A DNA stretch of 64,000 nt from Panax quinquefolius (taxonomy: Eukaryota; Streptophyta; Magnoliopsida; Apiales; Araliaceae), in contig CM035170.1 in assembly GCA_020205615.1 (NCBI GenBank), positions 12,307,980 to 12,371,979 of the forward strand, read 5' to 3'. Positions within the stretch are counted from its first letter, which is position 1, and the number at the start of each line of letters is the position of its first letter. Under the pieces are notes generated by a model, which was not told the origin of the DNA, did not search any database, and saw only the letters and a list, made by a program, of their open reading frames with translations. Both the position numbers and the translations under genes were made by a program. Of this stretch, positions 1 to 12,930 are shown in pieces.

Positions 1-836
1 AAACACCTCAACAATAATTTCTTCATTTATAACCACATAAATAAATCCATCATTTATATCCACATAAAATAAATATTTCTTTATCATATGAATCAATAAT
101 TAATTATTCACAAATAATATTACGAATCCAATTATAATGACCGGTAGTTCCGAGAAAGGGGGCTTTCAGATAAGGATTTCTCCTTCTTGGCGGCGCATTA
201 GGTGACCAAACCTCTCCTTGTGAGAACTTTCTAGACATTGCCAATAATGCTTATCTAATAATATTATTCAAATAATATGAATTATTGATTTGATAATGGA
301 GATAATGTGCGGTGACAATTATTGAACAACAATAATATAAAATATCAACGCGACAATTATTGAATCAATAAAATAAAATATTGAGCGATAACTCTTGTGA
401 AAATTATTGAGTAGTGCCTTCTTACGTAAGGATCGATAATTCAACAATTACATGCGATCTGGTGTCTTTCTTGTGCGACCACGCGTATTCTTGTATTTTA
501 ACCAATAAGGTATTCAAACGATCTTACTTGGTAACAACTACGCAGTTATTTTTAACTTGACTTATATTTGTCGTTTTCTTCATCCATCGCTTTCCGTTAT
601 GGGGCCCACACATTTTGCTGCAGCCGTCGTCACGAATATTCCCAAAGCGATCTGAATATTCCACGACCAAACGAATATTCCCAAACAAAAATGAATATTT
701 TATAACCACTTGCTTATTTTGAAATATTTGCGTATTTAACCCTTAACTATCCACATTAATCAAATCAACCCTTACTATTTCAAAATAATAAATAAAGGAA
801 ATTCCTTTTTATTTAAAAAAAATTGGGGTCTTCTGA
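1..836 (-). repeat. 3' LTR of element A (partial, U3 side)
   Basis: It matches 7434-8330 almost base for base, including the AT-rich stretch with repeated TTATTGA/TCAATAA words. It ends TTGGGGTCTTCTGA, where the family end is TTGGGGTCTTACA. The purine-rich tract complementary to CCTCCCTCC (837-845) directly follows, as expected for a plus-strand primer beside a 3' LTR. Confidence 0.88.
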
Positions 837-849
837 CCTCCCTCCTTAT

Positions 850-3800
850 GAAATTTAGTCCTCGAAATTGGCGTGCGTACTGGTGTGTTTGAAAAGGTGA
901 GGATACCTCGCTTTCATTTAGTTTCAATTCCCGGTCATTTCCTCTATAGCATGATTCCTCCACAAAACTTTAACTTGTGGTATGACCTTTCTTGGCGTGG
1001 GACATGCTCCTTCTATCCAAGATCTTGATGGTACCTCCTCATCGTTAAGTCTTGGCTATCTCGTCCGGTTCTAACTTCGATAACGTGGTTGGGTCTTTCA
1101 CATATTCTGAAATGCAGATATGTGAAACACATTATGAACACGAGACATACTTGGAGAGTAATGCTTGTGAGTCTATAGGCTACATTTCCTACTCGGTCGA
1201 AATTTGAAATGGACGATAAATGGTGGATTGAGCTTTCCTCTCTTCCCAAATCTTGTAACTCCCTTCCATGGAAGCAACTTCGTAACAATACATGATCCCC
1301 ATTAAATTCCACGTCCTTTCGATGAAGATCCGCATAACTCTTTTGTCGATCTTGTCTTGGTTGTATCGTTGTTATCGAATCATTTGGATCTTTTCGGTGA
1401 GTCATACGTCTTAACTTCGGGTCCCAACAATGTTGCTTCACCCACCTCATCCCAACATATTGGAGAACGACATTTTTCGTCCATATAATGCTTGAATGGA
1501 GCCACACTATATACTTGCACGATAAGCTGTTGTTGTTGTGGAGAATTCCACCATGGTAAATACTTATCCCAAGCGCCCTTGAAGTCTAGGACCACGAGTC
1601 TTAATAAATCTTGAAGAGTTTGAATAGTCCTCTCGATTGTCCGTCCGTTTGGGGATGGTATCTTAAACTAAATCGCAAATCCGTGCCCATAGCTTTTTGC
1701 AAGCTAACCCAAAATCTTGAAGTGAATCTTGGGTCACGATCCGAAACTATGGATCTGGGCATGCCATACAACCTCACAATCTCATTTACGTCATACTAGC
1801 AAGGCGTTCAGTGAATAAGTCTCCGTGTCGGCGAAAAATGAAGCGGACTTGGTTAATCTATCAACAATAACCCAAATAGCATTGATGCCTTGAAAGCCGT
1901 AGTAGGAAGACCCGTATAACAAAATCCATGGTAATGTGTTCCCACTTCCATTCAGGAATCTCAAGTGGTTGCAGCGGACCCTTAGGTACTAGATGCTCGC
2001 GCTTTACCGTTAGCAAGTTAAACACATCGAGATAAACTTTGCAATCTCTCTCTTCGTATTATTCCACCAAAATGTATGTAGAAGATCACGATACATTTTA
2101 GTACTTCGAGGATGGATTGCAAATGGTGTATTGTGTGCCTCCATCATAATCTTGTACTTCAAATCAGTCGTTAGGAACCTGAAAGTCTAGAGTGGACTCG
2201 AAGTATTCCTTCTTCATCAATTCTAAGCTTAGGAATAGCTCCTTCTTGTACTTTCTTCTTCATACGCATAATGTCGGCTCGGATTGGTGGCTTGAAGCAA
2301 CCTTAACTTTTTCTATTAAAGTTGGCTCTGTCGTATATCTTGACATCATCGCTCGTTCCGCATATGATCTTCTTTCGATCGTCGGCTACCACGTTAAACT
2401 TTACCGGGATGGTATTGAATAGTGTGGTGGTAAGTAGTCTTTCAATAGCTCGAGCCAGCGTCATTGCCGCGTGTTGAGTTCTTTTTTGAGTGAAGAAATA
2501 TTTAAGGCTTTTATGGTGCGAATATATCTCCACTTTCTCCCCGTATAGATAGTGCCTCCATATCTTTAAGCGCGCAACATTGCTTTGACTCTAGATCATG
2601 AGTAGGATAATTCCTCTCATACTCTTTAAGTTGTCATGAGGCATAGGCTATGACTTTCCCACGTTGCATGAGAACACATCCTAACCCTTTGCACGAAGCA
2701 TCGGCATAGATAACAAATCCATCGAACCGGATGGTATTGTTAGAAACAGTCTTAAAATAAGTCTCCTCTTAAGCTCTTGGAAACTTTTCTCGCGTTCTTC
2801 ATTCCCAAAGCAATTTTGTATCCTTAGGAGTTAGGCGGCGAGTTAATGGAGTAGCGATTAGAAAACCCTTCCACGAATCTCAGATAATAACCATTAAGCC
2901 CAAAAAGCTCGTCTTGATCCATGAACTTGGTTGCTCCCAACTTTGTATTGCTTGATCTTGGCGGATCAGCGGATACTCCATGTTTTGACACCACATGCCC
3001 AAAGAAATGCTACTTCCTCGAAGCGAACTTCGCATTTCTTCAATTTGGCATATAGTTGGTTTTCACGAAGCCTTTGGAGTACCGACTTCAAATGGTGCTC
3101 ATGATCTTCCGCGACTTTTGGAATATATAAGGATGTCATCAATAAAAACAACAACGAATGATCGAAATATTCCTTGAATACTCGGTTCATCATATCCATG
3201 AAAGCCGCGAGGAGCATTAGTTAGTCAAAGAAAGACATGACTAAGAATTCATAATGCCCATCTGGGGAGTTACGAAGGCGGTCTTTGGAATATCCTCGGT
3301 TTCTAATCTTGGTGATGATATCGAGCGAAGATCGATTTTGAAAAGAATTGTGCCCCTTACAATTTGGTCGAAACAAGTCATCAATACGAGGTGAGGATAC
3401 CTATTCTTGATGGTGACATGGTTCGATTCCGATAGTCGATACAAATCGCATACTCCGTCTTTCTTTTTCTGAAATAAAGCAGGGCACCCCGAGGAGATGT
3501 CTTGGGGCCAGAATGAAACCGATGTCCAACAATTCACGTAGTTGGACCTTTAACTCTGAAGTTCAATAGGAGCCATTCGATATGGGGTTTTAGAAATGGG
3601 CTTTGTGCGGGTTCAAGATCAATAAAGAATTGACTTCACGTTACGGGGTAGGCAGGGAAGTTCTTGAAAATCGTCGGGAAAGTCGATAACAACGAGAATA
3701 TTATTCAAATTTGGCGTGTCTTTATTCAAATCCATAACATGGGCTAAGAAAGCTTGACATCCGTTTTTCGATAAGCGAATAGCTTTATGATTAGATATGA

Positions 3801-5409
3801 TAGTGATTGATTTTAATGGTTTAGTTGCTTGAATTAAATACAACGGGTTGGTTAGGAATATGAAAACTAACAACCTTACGAAAACAATCAATTTTGGCAT
3901 GATGAGTAGTTAACGATCAATCCTAAAATCACATCAAAAGCAAGTATCTTTAAAGAGATAAGGTCAGCGGTAAGGTAATGGTGCCAACTTGAATCAAACA
4001 AGATTTATAAGCGATGGATGTGATGAAAGTTTCTCTAGCGGAGTTTCCACGAGATAGGTCAAAGTCTAATTTCTCGGTCGAGTTTAAGCGTTGAGCACAT
4101 GCGGAGAGATAAATGAATGGGTATACCCGGTATCAAGTAAGGTATAAACTTGCAAGAATTTATAAATAGCTTACCGTGATCACCTCGTTTGGGTTCCTCG
4201 CATTATGACCGATCACAACAAACGCTCTTCCGGAATCGTTGACTTTGACTTTTACGGGACGATCTTTTGAGTCACCGTCCCCATTGAACTAGGTTTATTC
4301 TGCCAAATGATCTCGAAGCGATATGTCCTTCCTTTCCTGAACTATAGCATACCTTGAGCTGTTGTGGGCGGTTTGAATGATATGTCCCTCTTTTCGCATT
4401 TGTAGCATATATGGCCGGGTGGTCGTTCTCCTCCCTTAGAACCGATTCTTCTAAACCTTTGTCGTCTTCACATAGTCGTTGTTAAATCTCCTCTTTTAAA
4501 ATCTCCTCTGACTTCGCTTCTTACATTTTCATGACCATGATTACCACCGAGTGGTTACCATTTCTGTCCGTCTGTTTCTTTCTCATGAGTTATCATTATT
4601 ACATTGGCTTTATCTCTACGATACGATCCACGGTTATGGTCCCTCGGTTGGCCGTACTCGTTATCTCGCTCTAATAATTGAGCCACATTTACAACATCTC
4701 TGAATAAAGAAAGTTTATGAGAAATGAGATCTTGGCGTATCTTGGGTTTCAAACCTCTCTAAAAACATCCGCGTCATCGTTCCTCATTCTCCACCAAATG
4801 AGGTCTGAACACGGATAACTCTGCAAACTTTGCCTCGTCTTTGAGACAAATCATCGTGTTGTTTTTTTGCTCTGTCGATGAACTCCACTTCCTTCGTATA
4901 GCGAACACTTTCGGAAAGTATTTGTCATTAAATAGTCTCTGAAAGCGTCTCCCAGAGACATCTTTGAGTGCGGTTTGGATGGAGTGCAACTTCACAGACT
5001 CCCACCGATGAATCTGCCTCGCCCACGGAACATAAAGGTGGCGAATGGAACCTCTGTTCCTCCGTGCATCCCAGACATCGAATATCTTGGTAATTTGTTT
5101 GACCCGTGTTTTTCGCCGTGATGATCGGATCGGCTTTCCCTTAAATTACAGTGGTCCCGACTCTTTGAGCTGCTTGGTTTGTGACAACCCGTGAATTCTA
5201 TCATTTCCTCTGTATTTTGAACACGAGTCTCCTCGTGCGATTTTTGCATGAGCTGCAAAAAACTTCTAAACATCCCTCGTTCATCATCTGCTCCGTGGTG
5301 TTGTTCACGGGAGGAACATTGCCCGACTGTTGCCGTTCTCCTCGTTGGTAAATCTGAGGCATCTCCACGGTCTCATTTACTCCATTTAATTAATATTCTC
5401 GATCGACAT
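850..5409 (-). pseudogene. Element A gag-pol polyprotein, frame-broken
   Basis: Approximate domains, read right to left: gag about 5409-4290, with a CYKC...H zinc-knuckle remnant near 4390-4420; aspartic protease about 4260-3750, with a D-T-G active site near 4113-4140; RT about 3560-2830, with a [13 protein letters not shown] catalytic site near 3129-3160; RNase H about 2830-2430, with the [17 protein letters not shown] region near 2600-2700; integrase about 2150-850. The integrase has an HHCC finger near 2040-2170, catalytic D near 1935 (MDFV), D near 1745 (SDRDPRF), E near 1635 (GQSER), and a chromodomain-like tail. Start chosen is the ATG complementary to 5407-5409 (MSIENIN), which aligns with the start in element B; here a stop follows within seven codons. 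No frame exceeds about 165 codons. Many breaks differ between copies A, C and D and may be read errors. Confidence 0.85.
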
Positions 5410-5583
5410 TCTCAAATCTTGTCATAAAAACAAGGGTTAATTAAGAAATCAATATATCACATAATATCCCTTATATCTTGACCAACTAACAAATAAGCTT
5501 AGGTAGGACACCTTTAGCGAAGGATTTACTCGTCTCTCCCTCTGGTTTATTCCCCGATCTCTCGCTTGGAGATCATATCCTAA

Positions 5584-5595
5584 GCTACGATACCA
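5584..5595 (-). other. Primer-binding site of element A
   Basis: The reverse complement reads TGGTATCGTAGC two bases inside the 5' LTR. Plant elements primed by initiator-Met tRNA carry TGGTATCAGAGC; the two differ only at CAG/CGT. It marks where minus-strand DNA synthesis would begin. Confidence 0.8.
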
Positions 5596-5598
5596 AGC

Positions 5599-8330
5599 TG
5601 TGGCGCCCCCAAAATAGGTATACATCACCCATTACGAGTTGTCGATACGTAGATGCGAAAACAACTACAACTTTATTATTACAACGATAAAAGCGTGAGT
5701 TTAAATACAAATATTATCTTACAGACAATATTTATACTCAAATAAATCCTCATCACATTTATTGATACATTATTTTACAAAAATGGTGAGGACTACTAAA
5801 CAATCCTTTCTAAAACCTTCATTCCATTACCCCAGGCTAAATACTTCATTTATATTCTAGCCTCACACGAGAAGAATGGAACAAAAAGGAAAAGGGTGAG
5901 CTCAACTAGCTCGATAAAGAATATTATGACTAAGATAATATCTGACAAATTATCGTTAGTCTTGACGGGAAAAATTTAATAGAATCTGATAGACAACAAG
6001 TTTGGATCAATATTAGCGGAAAATAATAATTCATAGAAGAGTTACGTAGAGAATGAAATCTACTATAATCTATGAATTTAACGGTCCATCATCAATATTT
6101 TATCCTGTAACATCAATCGATATTCATCTCAAATCAAATATTCATCTTTTTTTTTCTGAGGCAAAGATATTCATCGATCGGTCGTATTCATCTCAACACA
6201 CATTCATCTTTGCTTTAAAGGCCAAAGATATTCATCGATTAGTCGTATTCATTTAAACACACATTCATCTTTGCACTCTGAGGCCAAAGATATTATTCTT
6301 GAAATCATTCATCTTTGCACTTTGACTGGGCGAAAGATATTCAATAATATCATCATTTAAGGCGAGGATGATGAAAATATTTTTAAAAAAGCGAATCGAT
6401 TGAAACAAAATGACAAGGATTAAGGATTAATGATTAGTACTTTGTTTTATCCATATCAACAATACCTCAAAAATAATCGTAGTGGTGTAAAATTCGAGAA
6501 TGATCAAAACATGGATCTGATCAAAGCTAGTATCCGAATAGATATTTTGAACGAAAAAAAAATTTTATTTTTTAATTGAATAGTGAATATCGTGTGAATA
6601 GTCTTGATCGTGAATAGTCTTAGTATCGTGAATAAGTAACTCAAACACCAAAAGATAGAAATTCCACAAAAAAAAATTTTCACGCTTCATGAATAGTACT
6701 TTCGTGAATAGTAACTTCGTGAATAGTAACTCATGAATAGTAACTTCGTGAATAGTAACTCATGAATAATAACCCCAGACATGAAAAAGTTCCAAATTTG
6801 ATAAAAACTTGGATCGACATTTCGACGTAATGATATTGAAGAAATAATATCATTCTGAAAAAAATAATATCCACTTACCTCGAAAGAATCGATTGCTTGG
6901 AAGGAAGGTCGGAAGTGATCTTTGAATGAAACTTGTCTTGAGCAACAACTCTCAAAGTATCTAAATACTCACAAAATCGCTCGATAATATAGAGAGAAAG
7001 AGAAAACTTTGTTTACGGTGTGATTTTCAATTCTAACTTAGCCCTCTATTTATAGGAAAATGTTAGCCGTAAAAGCGGACTTGACACGCTACTGCGATGG
7101 CTTTACACCTACTACTATTGCCACCCACCACATTTGAAATAAAATTCAGCACATTTCTTCACCAACCACAAGTGGGGCCCACTCAATTCTAAATTTTCCA
7201 CCAAAATCAATTATAAACCTAATTTAGAATCAGACACCTCTTAAAATTCATAACAAATCATTAGTGCATTTTAACGGTTCAAAATTTGTGGACATATACT
7301 CAACTTATGTATGTATAACATACCCAAAAATTACCACAATCCAGCGTCGGATTAAAAATTATAACCCATGATATATCTCAAAAACCCACGATTTAATTTT
7401 TAATACCTCCAATCAGATAAAATCTTGATAAAACACCTCAACAATAATTTCTTCATTTATAACCACATAAATAAATCCATCATTTATATCCACATAAAAT
7501 AAATATTTCTTTATCATATGAATCAATAATTAATTATTCACAAATAATATTCTGAGAATCCTGAATTATAATGACGGTAGTTCCCGGGAAGGGGCTTTTC
7601 AGATAAGGATTTCTCTTCTTCTTGGGTAGCAATTAGGTGACCAAACCTCTCCTTGTGAGAACTTTCTAGACATTGCCAATAATGCTTTATCTAATAATAT
7701 TATTCAAATAATATGAATTATTGATCGATAATGGAGATAATGTGCGGTGACAATTATTGAACAACGATAATATAAAATATCAACCTTGATTATTGAATCG
7801 ATAAAATAAAATATTGAGCGATAACTCTTGTGAAAATTATTGAGTAGTGCCTTCTTACGTGGGATCGATAATTCAACAATCTTGTAATAATCTGGTGTAT
7901 TTCTTTGTGCGACCACGCGTATTCTTGTATTTTAACCACCGCAGGGTATTCAACGATCTTACTTGGTAACAACTTCTGGCAGTTATTTTTAACCACTTAT
8001 ATTTGTCGTTTTCTTCATCCAATCGAACTTTTCCGTTATGGGGCCCACACATGGTTGCGCTAAATCATGGCCCATAGATGCGAATATTCCACGAATATTC
8101 CCAATGAATATTTTATAACCACTTGCGAATATTCCCCTTACGACCAATTAATCAATATTCCCAAAATAATAAATAAAGGAATTCTTTTTATAACCAAAAA
8201 TTTATTTTGAAATATTTGCGTATTTAACCCTATAGATCCATGTTCCAATCGTTAATCAAATCAACCTTACTATTTCAAAATAATAAATAAAAATCATTCC
8301 TTTTTATTTAAAAAATTTGAGGTCTTAATA
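5599..8330 (-). repeat. 5' LTR of element A, 2.7 kb
   Basis: It starts TGTGGCGCCCCC next to the primer-binding site and ends near TTGAGGTCTTAATA. In element sense (right to left) it holds an AT-rich U3, a TATA box (7046-7056), a CTCTCTATATTATCGAG-type initiator region near 6980-7010, a 14-bp GTGAATAGTAACTC array (6689-6774), a hairpin array with GGCC-containing loops (about 6145-6345), the conserved GGGTGAGCTCAAC block (5894-5906) and a terminal stem-loop near 5704-5735. The size is large for an LTR but matches all siblings here. Confidence 0.9.
7046..7056 (-). promoter_or_regulatory. TATA box, element A 5' LTR
   Basis: Reads CCTATAAATAG on the minus strand. About 1.3 kb of U3 lies upstream and about 1.4 kb of transcribed LTR downstream. 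Confidence 0.7.
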
Positions 8331-8453
8331 CTATTTTCATGAATAAGAAAGAATAACGAAGGTAAATACTATTTCTTCTTTCTCTTATTCTCTCTATACT
8401 TTCTCTCTCTATAAGCTTGAATGAATTAAGTGAAAAATAATGAAGCCTGGCCT

Positions 8454-8463
8454 CTATTTATAG
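8454..8463 (-). promoter_or_regulatory. TATA box, element B 3' LTR
   Basis: Reads CTATAAATAG on the minus strand, followed in sense by AGGCCAGGCTTCATTATT and a CT-rich start region like that of the other LTRs. Confidence 0.65.
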
Positions 8464-8597
8464 AAGATTTCTAGCTTAAATTTCTTATATAATGAAAAGG
8501 CAAGTGGCTTGACGAATGGGTTTGGCCTGTATGTGAAAAGAAAAGTGGTTCGGCGCTTTAATAATGTGAAATGACAAGTGGTTCGGCGATACGTAAA

Positions 8598-8790
8598 GGT
8601 AATTACTATTAGCGAAGGTAAATACTATTAGCAAAGGTAAATACTATTCACAAAGGTAATTATTATTGGCGAAGGTAAATACTATTCCTGAGGATAATTA
8701 CTATTGGCGAAGGTAAATACTATTCTAATTACTTATGAAAGGTAAATACTATTTAGATGATGAATTACTATTGTGAAGGTAAATACTTAT
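8598..8790. repeat. 38-bp tandem array in U3 of element B
   Basis: About five imperfect units made of two related 19-bp halves, GGTAATTACTATTGACGAA and GGTAAATACTATTCACAAG. It sits about 140-330 bp upstream of the TATA box in element sense, a typical place for U3 enhancer repeats. The word ACTATTCAC is the reverse complement of the core of the 14-bp arrays downstream of the TATA boxes. Confidence 0.8.
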
Positions 8791-9449
8791 TCCCAACTAT
8801 AATCAAACTTACCAAGAGACTCTTAGATCATGACATATAGGCCCCCATAAAATAATCAAACTTACCACAAATCATTTTATTTTTAATCACATATTTAATC
8901 TTTCAATAATTATTAATCATTTATAACTTGTCGTCTCAATTATTGATTTAATACTATAACATATTATCTGAGATGATCTTTGTGACAATAATTGAATCAA
9001 TAATATAAGAGATATGATCGCGATTTCTTTATGCAATAATTGAGCATAGGTGAGTGACTTCTCACGTAAGCATCGATAATCAATCTGAGTGTCTTCTTTA
9101 TGCGACACGCGCGTATTCTTGTACTTTTACCACCGGGTAGTTCAGCGGTTTTAACGGTAACACCTCGTAGTTATTTTTATAAAAATATTTTTTGTCGTTT
9201 TCTCGATCAAATGAATAATTACATTGTGGGGTCCACCATGATTGAGCCATTATCACGAATATTCCTAACAAAAAATATTCCCAGACCCGAACGAATATTT
9301 TATAACAACTTGCATACTTTGCAAAATTTATAAATATTACCCACAACTATAACATTATATCAAATTTATTCCATAATATTCAAAATAATATTTATAGAAA
9401 AATTCATCTTTATTTATAAAAGTTGGGGTCTTCTGACCTCCCCTTAACT

Positions 9450-10790
9450 TATGAAATTTAAGCCCTCGAAATTAGAGTGCGTTACACGGTATGTCGAAGA
9501 GGTAAGGATACCTTGATTTCATTTGATTCTAACTCCCAGTCATTTCCTCAACATCGTGGTTCCTCCATGAAAACTTTGACTTGAGGTATAACCTTGGAGC
9601 GTAGAATATGTTCCTTCTTATCAAAATTTGAGCAGGAACCTCTTCATACGTCAAATCTTCCGCTATTTCGTCAGGTTCTAACTTCGATAATATGGTTGGG
9701 TCTTTCACATATTTACGTAACATAGATATGTGAAAAGCGTTATGAACACGAGACATATTTGGCGGTAAAAGCGAGTCTATAGGCCACGATTCCTACTCGA
9801 TCGAGGATTAAAATGGGCCGATGAATCGAGGATTAAGTTTTCCTCTCTTTCCAAATCTTGTAACTCCTTTCCATGGAAGCGACTCTTAACAACACATGAT
9901 CTCTATATCGAATTCCGTCCTTTCGATGAAGATCGGCATAACTCTTTTATCGATTTTGTGAGGTTTTATATCGTTGTCGGATCGTTTGAATCTTTTAAAG
10001 TAGTCATACGTACCAACTCACGGTCCCAACAACGTTGCTTCACCCACCTCATCCCGGCATCTTGGAAGCGACACTTTCTTCCATCTGATGCTTGAATGGA
10101 GCCATGCGATACTTGCGATAAGCTGTTGTTGTAGGAAAACTCCACGATGGTAAGAACTTGTCCCAACTCCCTTTGAAATCAAGGACACGAGTCTTAATAG
10201 ATCTTGAGAGTTTGAATAGTCCTCTCCGATTGTCCGTCCAATGCGAGGATGATATCTTGAAGCTAAATCGTGAAATCTGTGCCCATAGCTTTTTGCAAAC
10301 TAACCCAAAATCGTGAAGTGAATCTTGGGTCTCGATCGAAACTATGGATCTTGGCATACCATGCGATCTTACAATCTCGTTTATGTACATCTGAGCAAGG
10401 CGTTCAAGTGTATAAGTTTCTCGTATCGGTAAGAAATGAAGCGGAACTTGGTCGATCTATCAACAATGACCCAAATCGCATCATGCCTTGAGAAACCTTA
10501 GGAAGGCCGTGCTTGAAATCCATGGTAATGTGCTCCACTTCCATTACGGAATTTCAAGTGGTTGCTGATGGACCTTTTGGTACTTGATGCTCGCTTTTAA
10601 CTTCGTTGACAAGTTAGACACCTTGAGATAAACAACGCTATCTCTCTCTTCGTATTGCTCCACCAAAATGTATGGCGAATATCATGATACATTTTGGTAC
10701 TCCCGAGATGGATTGCAAATGGTGTGTTGTGCGCCTCCATCATGATATTATACTTTAAATCGAGGTCGTTAGGAACCTGAAATGCAGAGT
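9450..10790 (-). pseudogene. Element B integrase with chromodomain-like tail
   Basis: The tail (9450-9756) reads VHNAFHISMLRKYVKDP, EPDEIAEDLTYEE and WRNHDVEEMT, matching the C-terminal part of Tekay-type integrases. The LDFKGSWDKFLP and GKLNPRF regions lie around 9830-10200, SDRDPRF-like sequence near 10330, and MDFV near 10520. The HHCC finger region, with its KMYHDI equivalent, lies near 10660-10740. Frames change several times, so it cannot encode a continuous enzyme as read. Confidence 0.82.
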
Positions 10791-11064
10791 TGACTCGAAG
10801 TATTCCTTCTTCATCGATTCTTGCTTAGGCGTAGCACCTTCTTGCTTTTTCTCCCTCATACGCATCGCTCTCAGTGCGTAGCTTGGCGACTTTAACTTTA
10901 TCGATTAAAGTCGGTTCTACTTTCGTATACTATTTATCATCACGTGGTCCTGGGTCTTTAACTCTATCTCCATCCTTTGCAAGTCACACAAAATGGGCCT
11001 TTGCGTTGACAATATCGCTTTTCGTACTTGCATATGATTTCTACTTTCGATCGTCGCTACCACG

Positions 11065-11481
11065 TTAAACTTTTCGAGGATGGTATTGGATGGTATGATC
11101 ATAATCTTTCAGCAGTTCAAGCCAGCGTCGTTGTCGCGTGTTGAGTTCCTTTTGAGTGAAGAAATATTTGAGGCTTTTATGATCAAGTAAAGATCTCCAC
11201 TTTCTCCCCATCTGAGTAATGCCTCCAAATTTTAAGTCAAAAAAACAACATTTTGCCAACTCTAGATCATGAGTAGGATAATTCCTCTCATATTCTTTGA
11301 GTTGTCGCGAGGCGTAAACTATAACTTTTCCATGTTGCATGAGAACACATCCCAACCCTTTTGCGAGAAGCATCACTTTGTAGATGACAAATCCCTCAAG
11401 AGCAGGATGGTATTGTCGAGCAGTCTTTGAAATAAGTCTCCTCTTGAGTTCTTGAAAACTCTTCTCACATTCTTCGCTCAA
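11065..11481 (-). pseudogene. Element B RNase H region
   Basis: A 138-residue open frame begins [18 protein letters not shown], passes through [20 protein letters not shown] and [13 protein letters not shown], and continues to [20 protein letters not shown] and [15 protein letters not shown]. This is the Ty3/gypsy RT connection and RNase H. It is the longest intact pol stretch of B. Confidence 0.85.
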
Positions 11482-11497
11482 TAGAACTTTGTATCTT

Positions 11498-12365
11498 TCA
11501 AAGTCGGTTTGAGTCGATGGAATAGCGATTAGAAAATCCTTCCACGAATCTCAGATAATAACCATTAAAGCAGAAAAGCTCGTGCTTGATCCTTGATTTA
11601 GGTTGTTCCCGACTTTGAATAGCTTGATCTTTCTTTGGGTCAGCGGATATTCCATGACTTGATACCACGTGCCCAAGGAATGCTACTTCTTCAAGCGAAC
11701 TCGCATTTCTTGAACTTGGCATAAAGCTTATATTCACGAAGCTTTTGGAGTGTCGACCTCAAGTGTTGCTCATGATCTTCACGGCTTTTGGAATAAATAA
11801 GGATGTCATCAATAAAGGCGACCACAAAGTGATCTAAATATTCCTTGAATACTCGGTTCATCATATCCATGAAAGCGGCGGGCATTAGTCGATCGAAGGA
11901 CATGACTAGGAATTCATAATGCCGTCTGGGAGTTACGAAAGCGCGTCTTTGGAATGTCGGTGGTTCTAATCTTCAATTGGTGATATCCGGAGCGAAGATC
12001 GATCTTTGAAAAGAATTTGGCTCCTTATGGTGGTCAAAGCAGGTCATCAATACGTGGCAATGGATACTATTTTTGATGGTGACATGATTCGACTCCAGAT
12101 AATCAATACAAAATCGCATACTCCCATCTTTCTTCTTCACGAATAGAAGCAGGAGCACCCCGAGGAGAAGTACTAGGGGCGAATAAAGCCAATGTCTAAC
12201 AATTCCTGCGGTTGGGTCTTTAACTCCACGAAGTTCATAGGAGCCATTCGATATGGGGCTTTGGAAATAGGTTTTGTCTGGGGGTTCAAGGTCGATACAA
12301 AATTCAATTTCACGCTCTGAGGTAGGCGGGAAGTTCTTGAGGAATCGTCGGAAATTTATTAACAA
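11498..12365 (-). pseudogene. Element B reverse transcriptase
   Basis: From right to left: EIEFCIDLEP linker (near 12300), [14 protein letters not shown] (near 12110-12140), [20 protein letters not shown] and catalytic [19 protein letters not shown] (near 11780-11880), then [15 protein letters not shown] (near 11640-11690) and the [10 protein letters not shown] region. The FIDD aspartates are present. It is split over at least three frames. Confidence 0.85.
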
Positions 12366-12439
12366 TAGAAATATCGTTTAAAAGCGGCGTATTTTTATTT
12401 AAATCGTGACATGAGCTAAGAAAGCTTGACATCCATTTT

Positions 12440-12930
12440 TCAATAAGCGAATAGCTTTATGGCTTGAGATGGCCGTGATTGATTTTAATGGTTTGGTCGT
12501 TTGAATTAGCATAATAGGTTGATTAGGAATATGAAAGCTAACAACCTTACGAAAACAATCAATTTTTGCATGATAAGTAGTTAACGATCAATCCACAGAA
12601 TCACGTCAAATGCAAGTATTTTTAATGAAATAAGATCGACGGGTAATGTGAGGGTGCTGATTTGAACCAAACAAGACTTATAAGCGATGGATGTAATGAA
12701 GGTTTCTCCCAATGGAGTTTCCACGAGATAAGTCAAAGTCTAATTTCTCCAGTCAAATTTAATCGATGGCGCAAGTAGGAGAAATAAAAGAATGGGTAGA
12801 ACAGGTATCAAATAAAGTATAGACTTCATTAGAGTTTATGATAAGCTTACACGTGATGACCTCATTCGGTTCCTTGCTCTTTGGGAGGTCACAACAAATG
12901 CTCTCCCTTGCACTCTAGGTTTTGACATTT
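12440..12930 (-). pseudogene. Element B aspartic protease, active-site glycine changed
   Basis: The reading frame across 12785-12820 gives TLFDTCSTHSFI, where element H has LFDTGSTHSFIS. The catalytic D-T is retained but G reads C (GGT to TGT). The flap and second half (ILAFDVILGIDW equivalent) fall near 12560-12620 with frame changes. If real, the change would inactivate the protease; a single-base read error would look the same. Confidence 0.72.

Larger units (their letters stand above)
1..8330 (-). mobile_element. Element A: Ty3/gypsy Tekay-like LTR retrotransposon (type I), left end outside window
   Basis: Order from right to left is 5' LTR (5599-8330), initiator-Met-like primer-binding site, gag, protease, RT, RNase H, integrase, polypurine tract and 3' LTR (1-836). 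Base 1 corresponds to about position 7434 of the right LTR, so roughly 1.8 kb of the left LTR lies outside. The internal region is about 4.8 kb. The right flank (8331 on) is LTR sequence of another subtype, so A is inserted in the 3' LTR of element B. Clade assignment rests on LTR termini, gene order and the integrase tail. Confidence 0.9.
8331..9436 (-). repeat. 3' LTR of element B, U3-side part
   Basis: Begins in the initiator region just downstream of a TATA box and continues through the whole U3 to TTGGGGTCTTCTGA. It carries a tandem array at 8598-8790 absent from the type I LTRs, and AT-rich TCAATAATTATT words near 8900-9000. Its left continuation is cut by element A. Confidence 0.82.

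Noticed and set aside
5584..5595. tRNA gene near the primer-binding sites
   Set aside because: Only about 12 nt complementary to a tRNA 3' end are present; no cloverleaf around them.
8331..9436. Independent solo LTR between A and the following internal region
   Set aside because: It runs directly into a polypurine tract and integrase, so it is the 3' LTR of B rather than a solo LTR.
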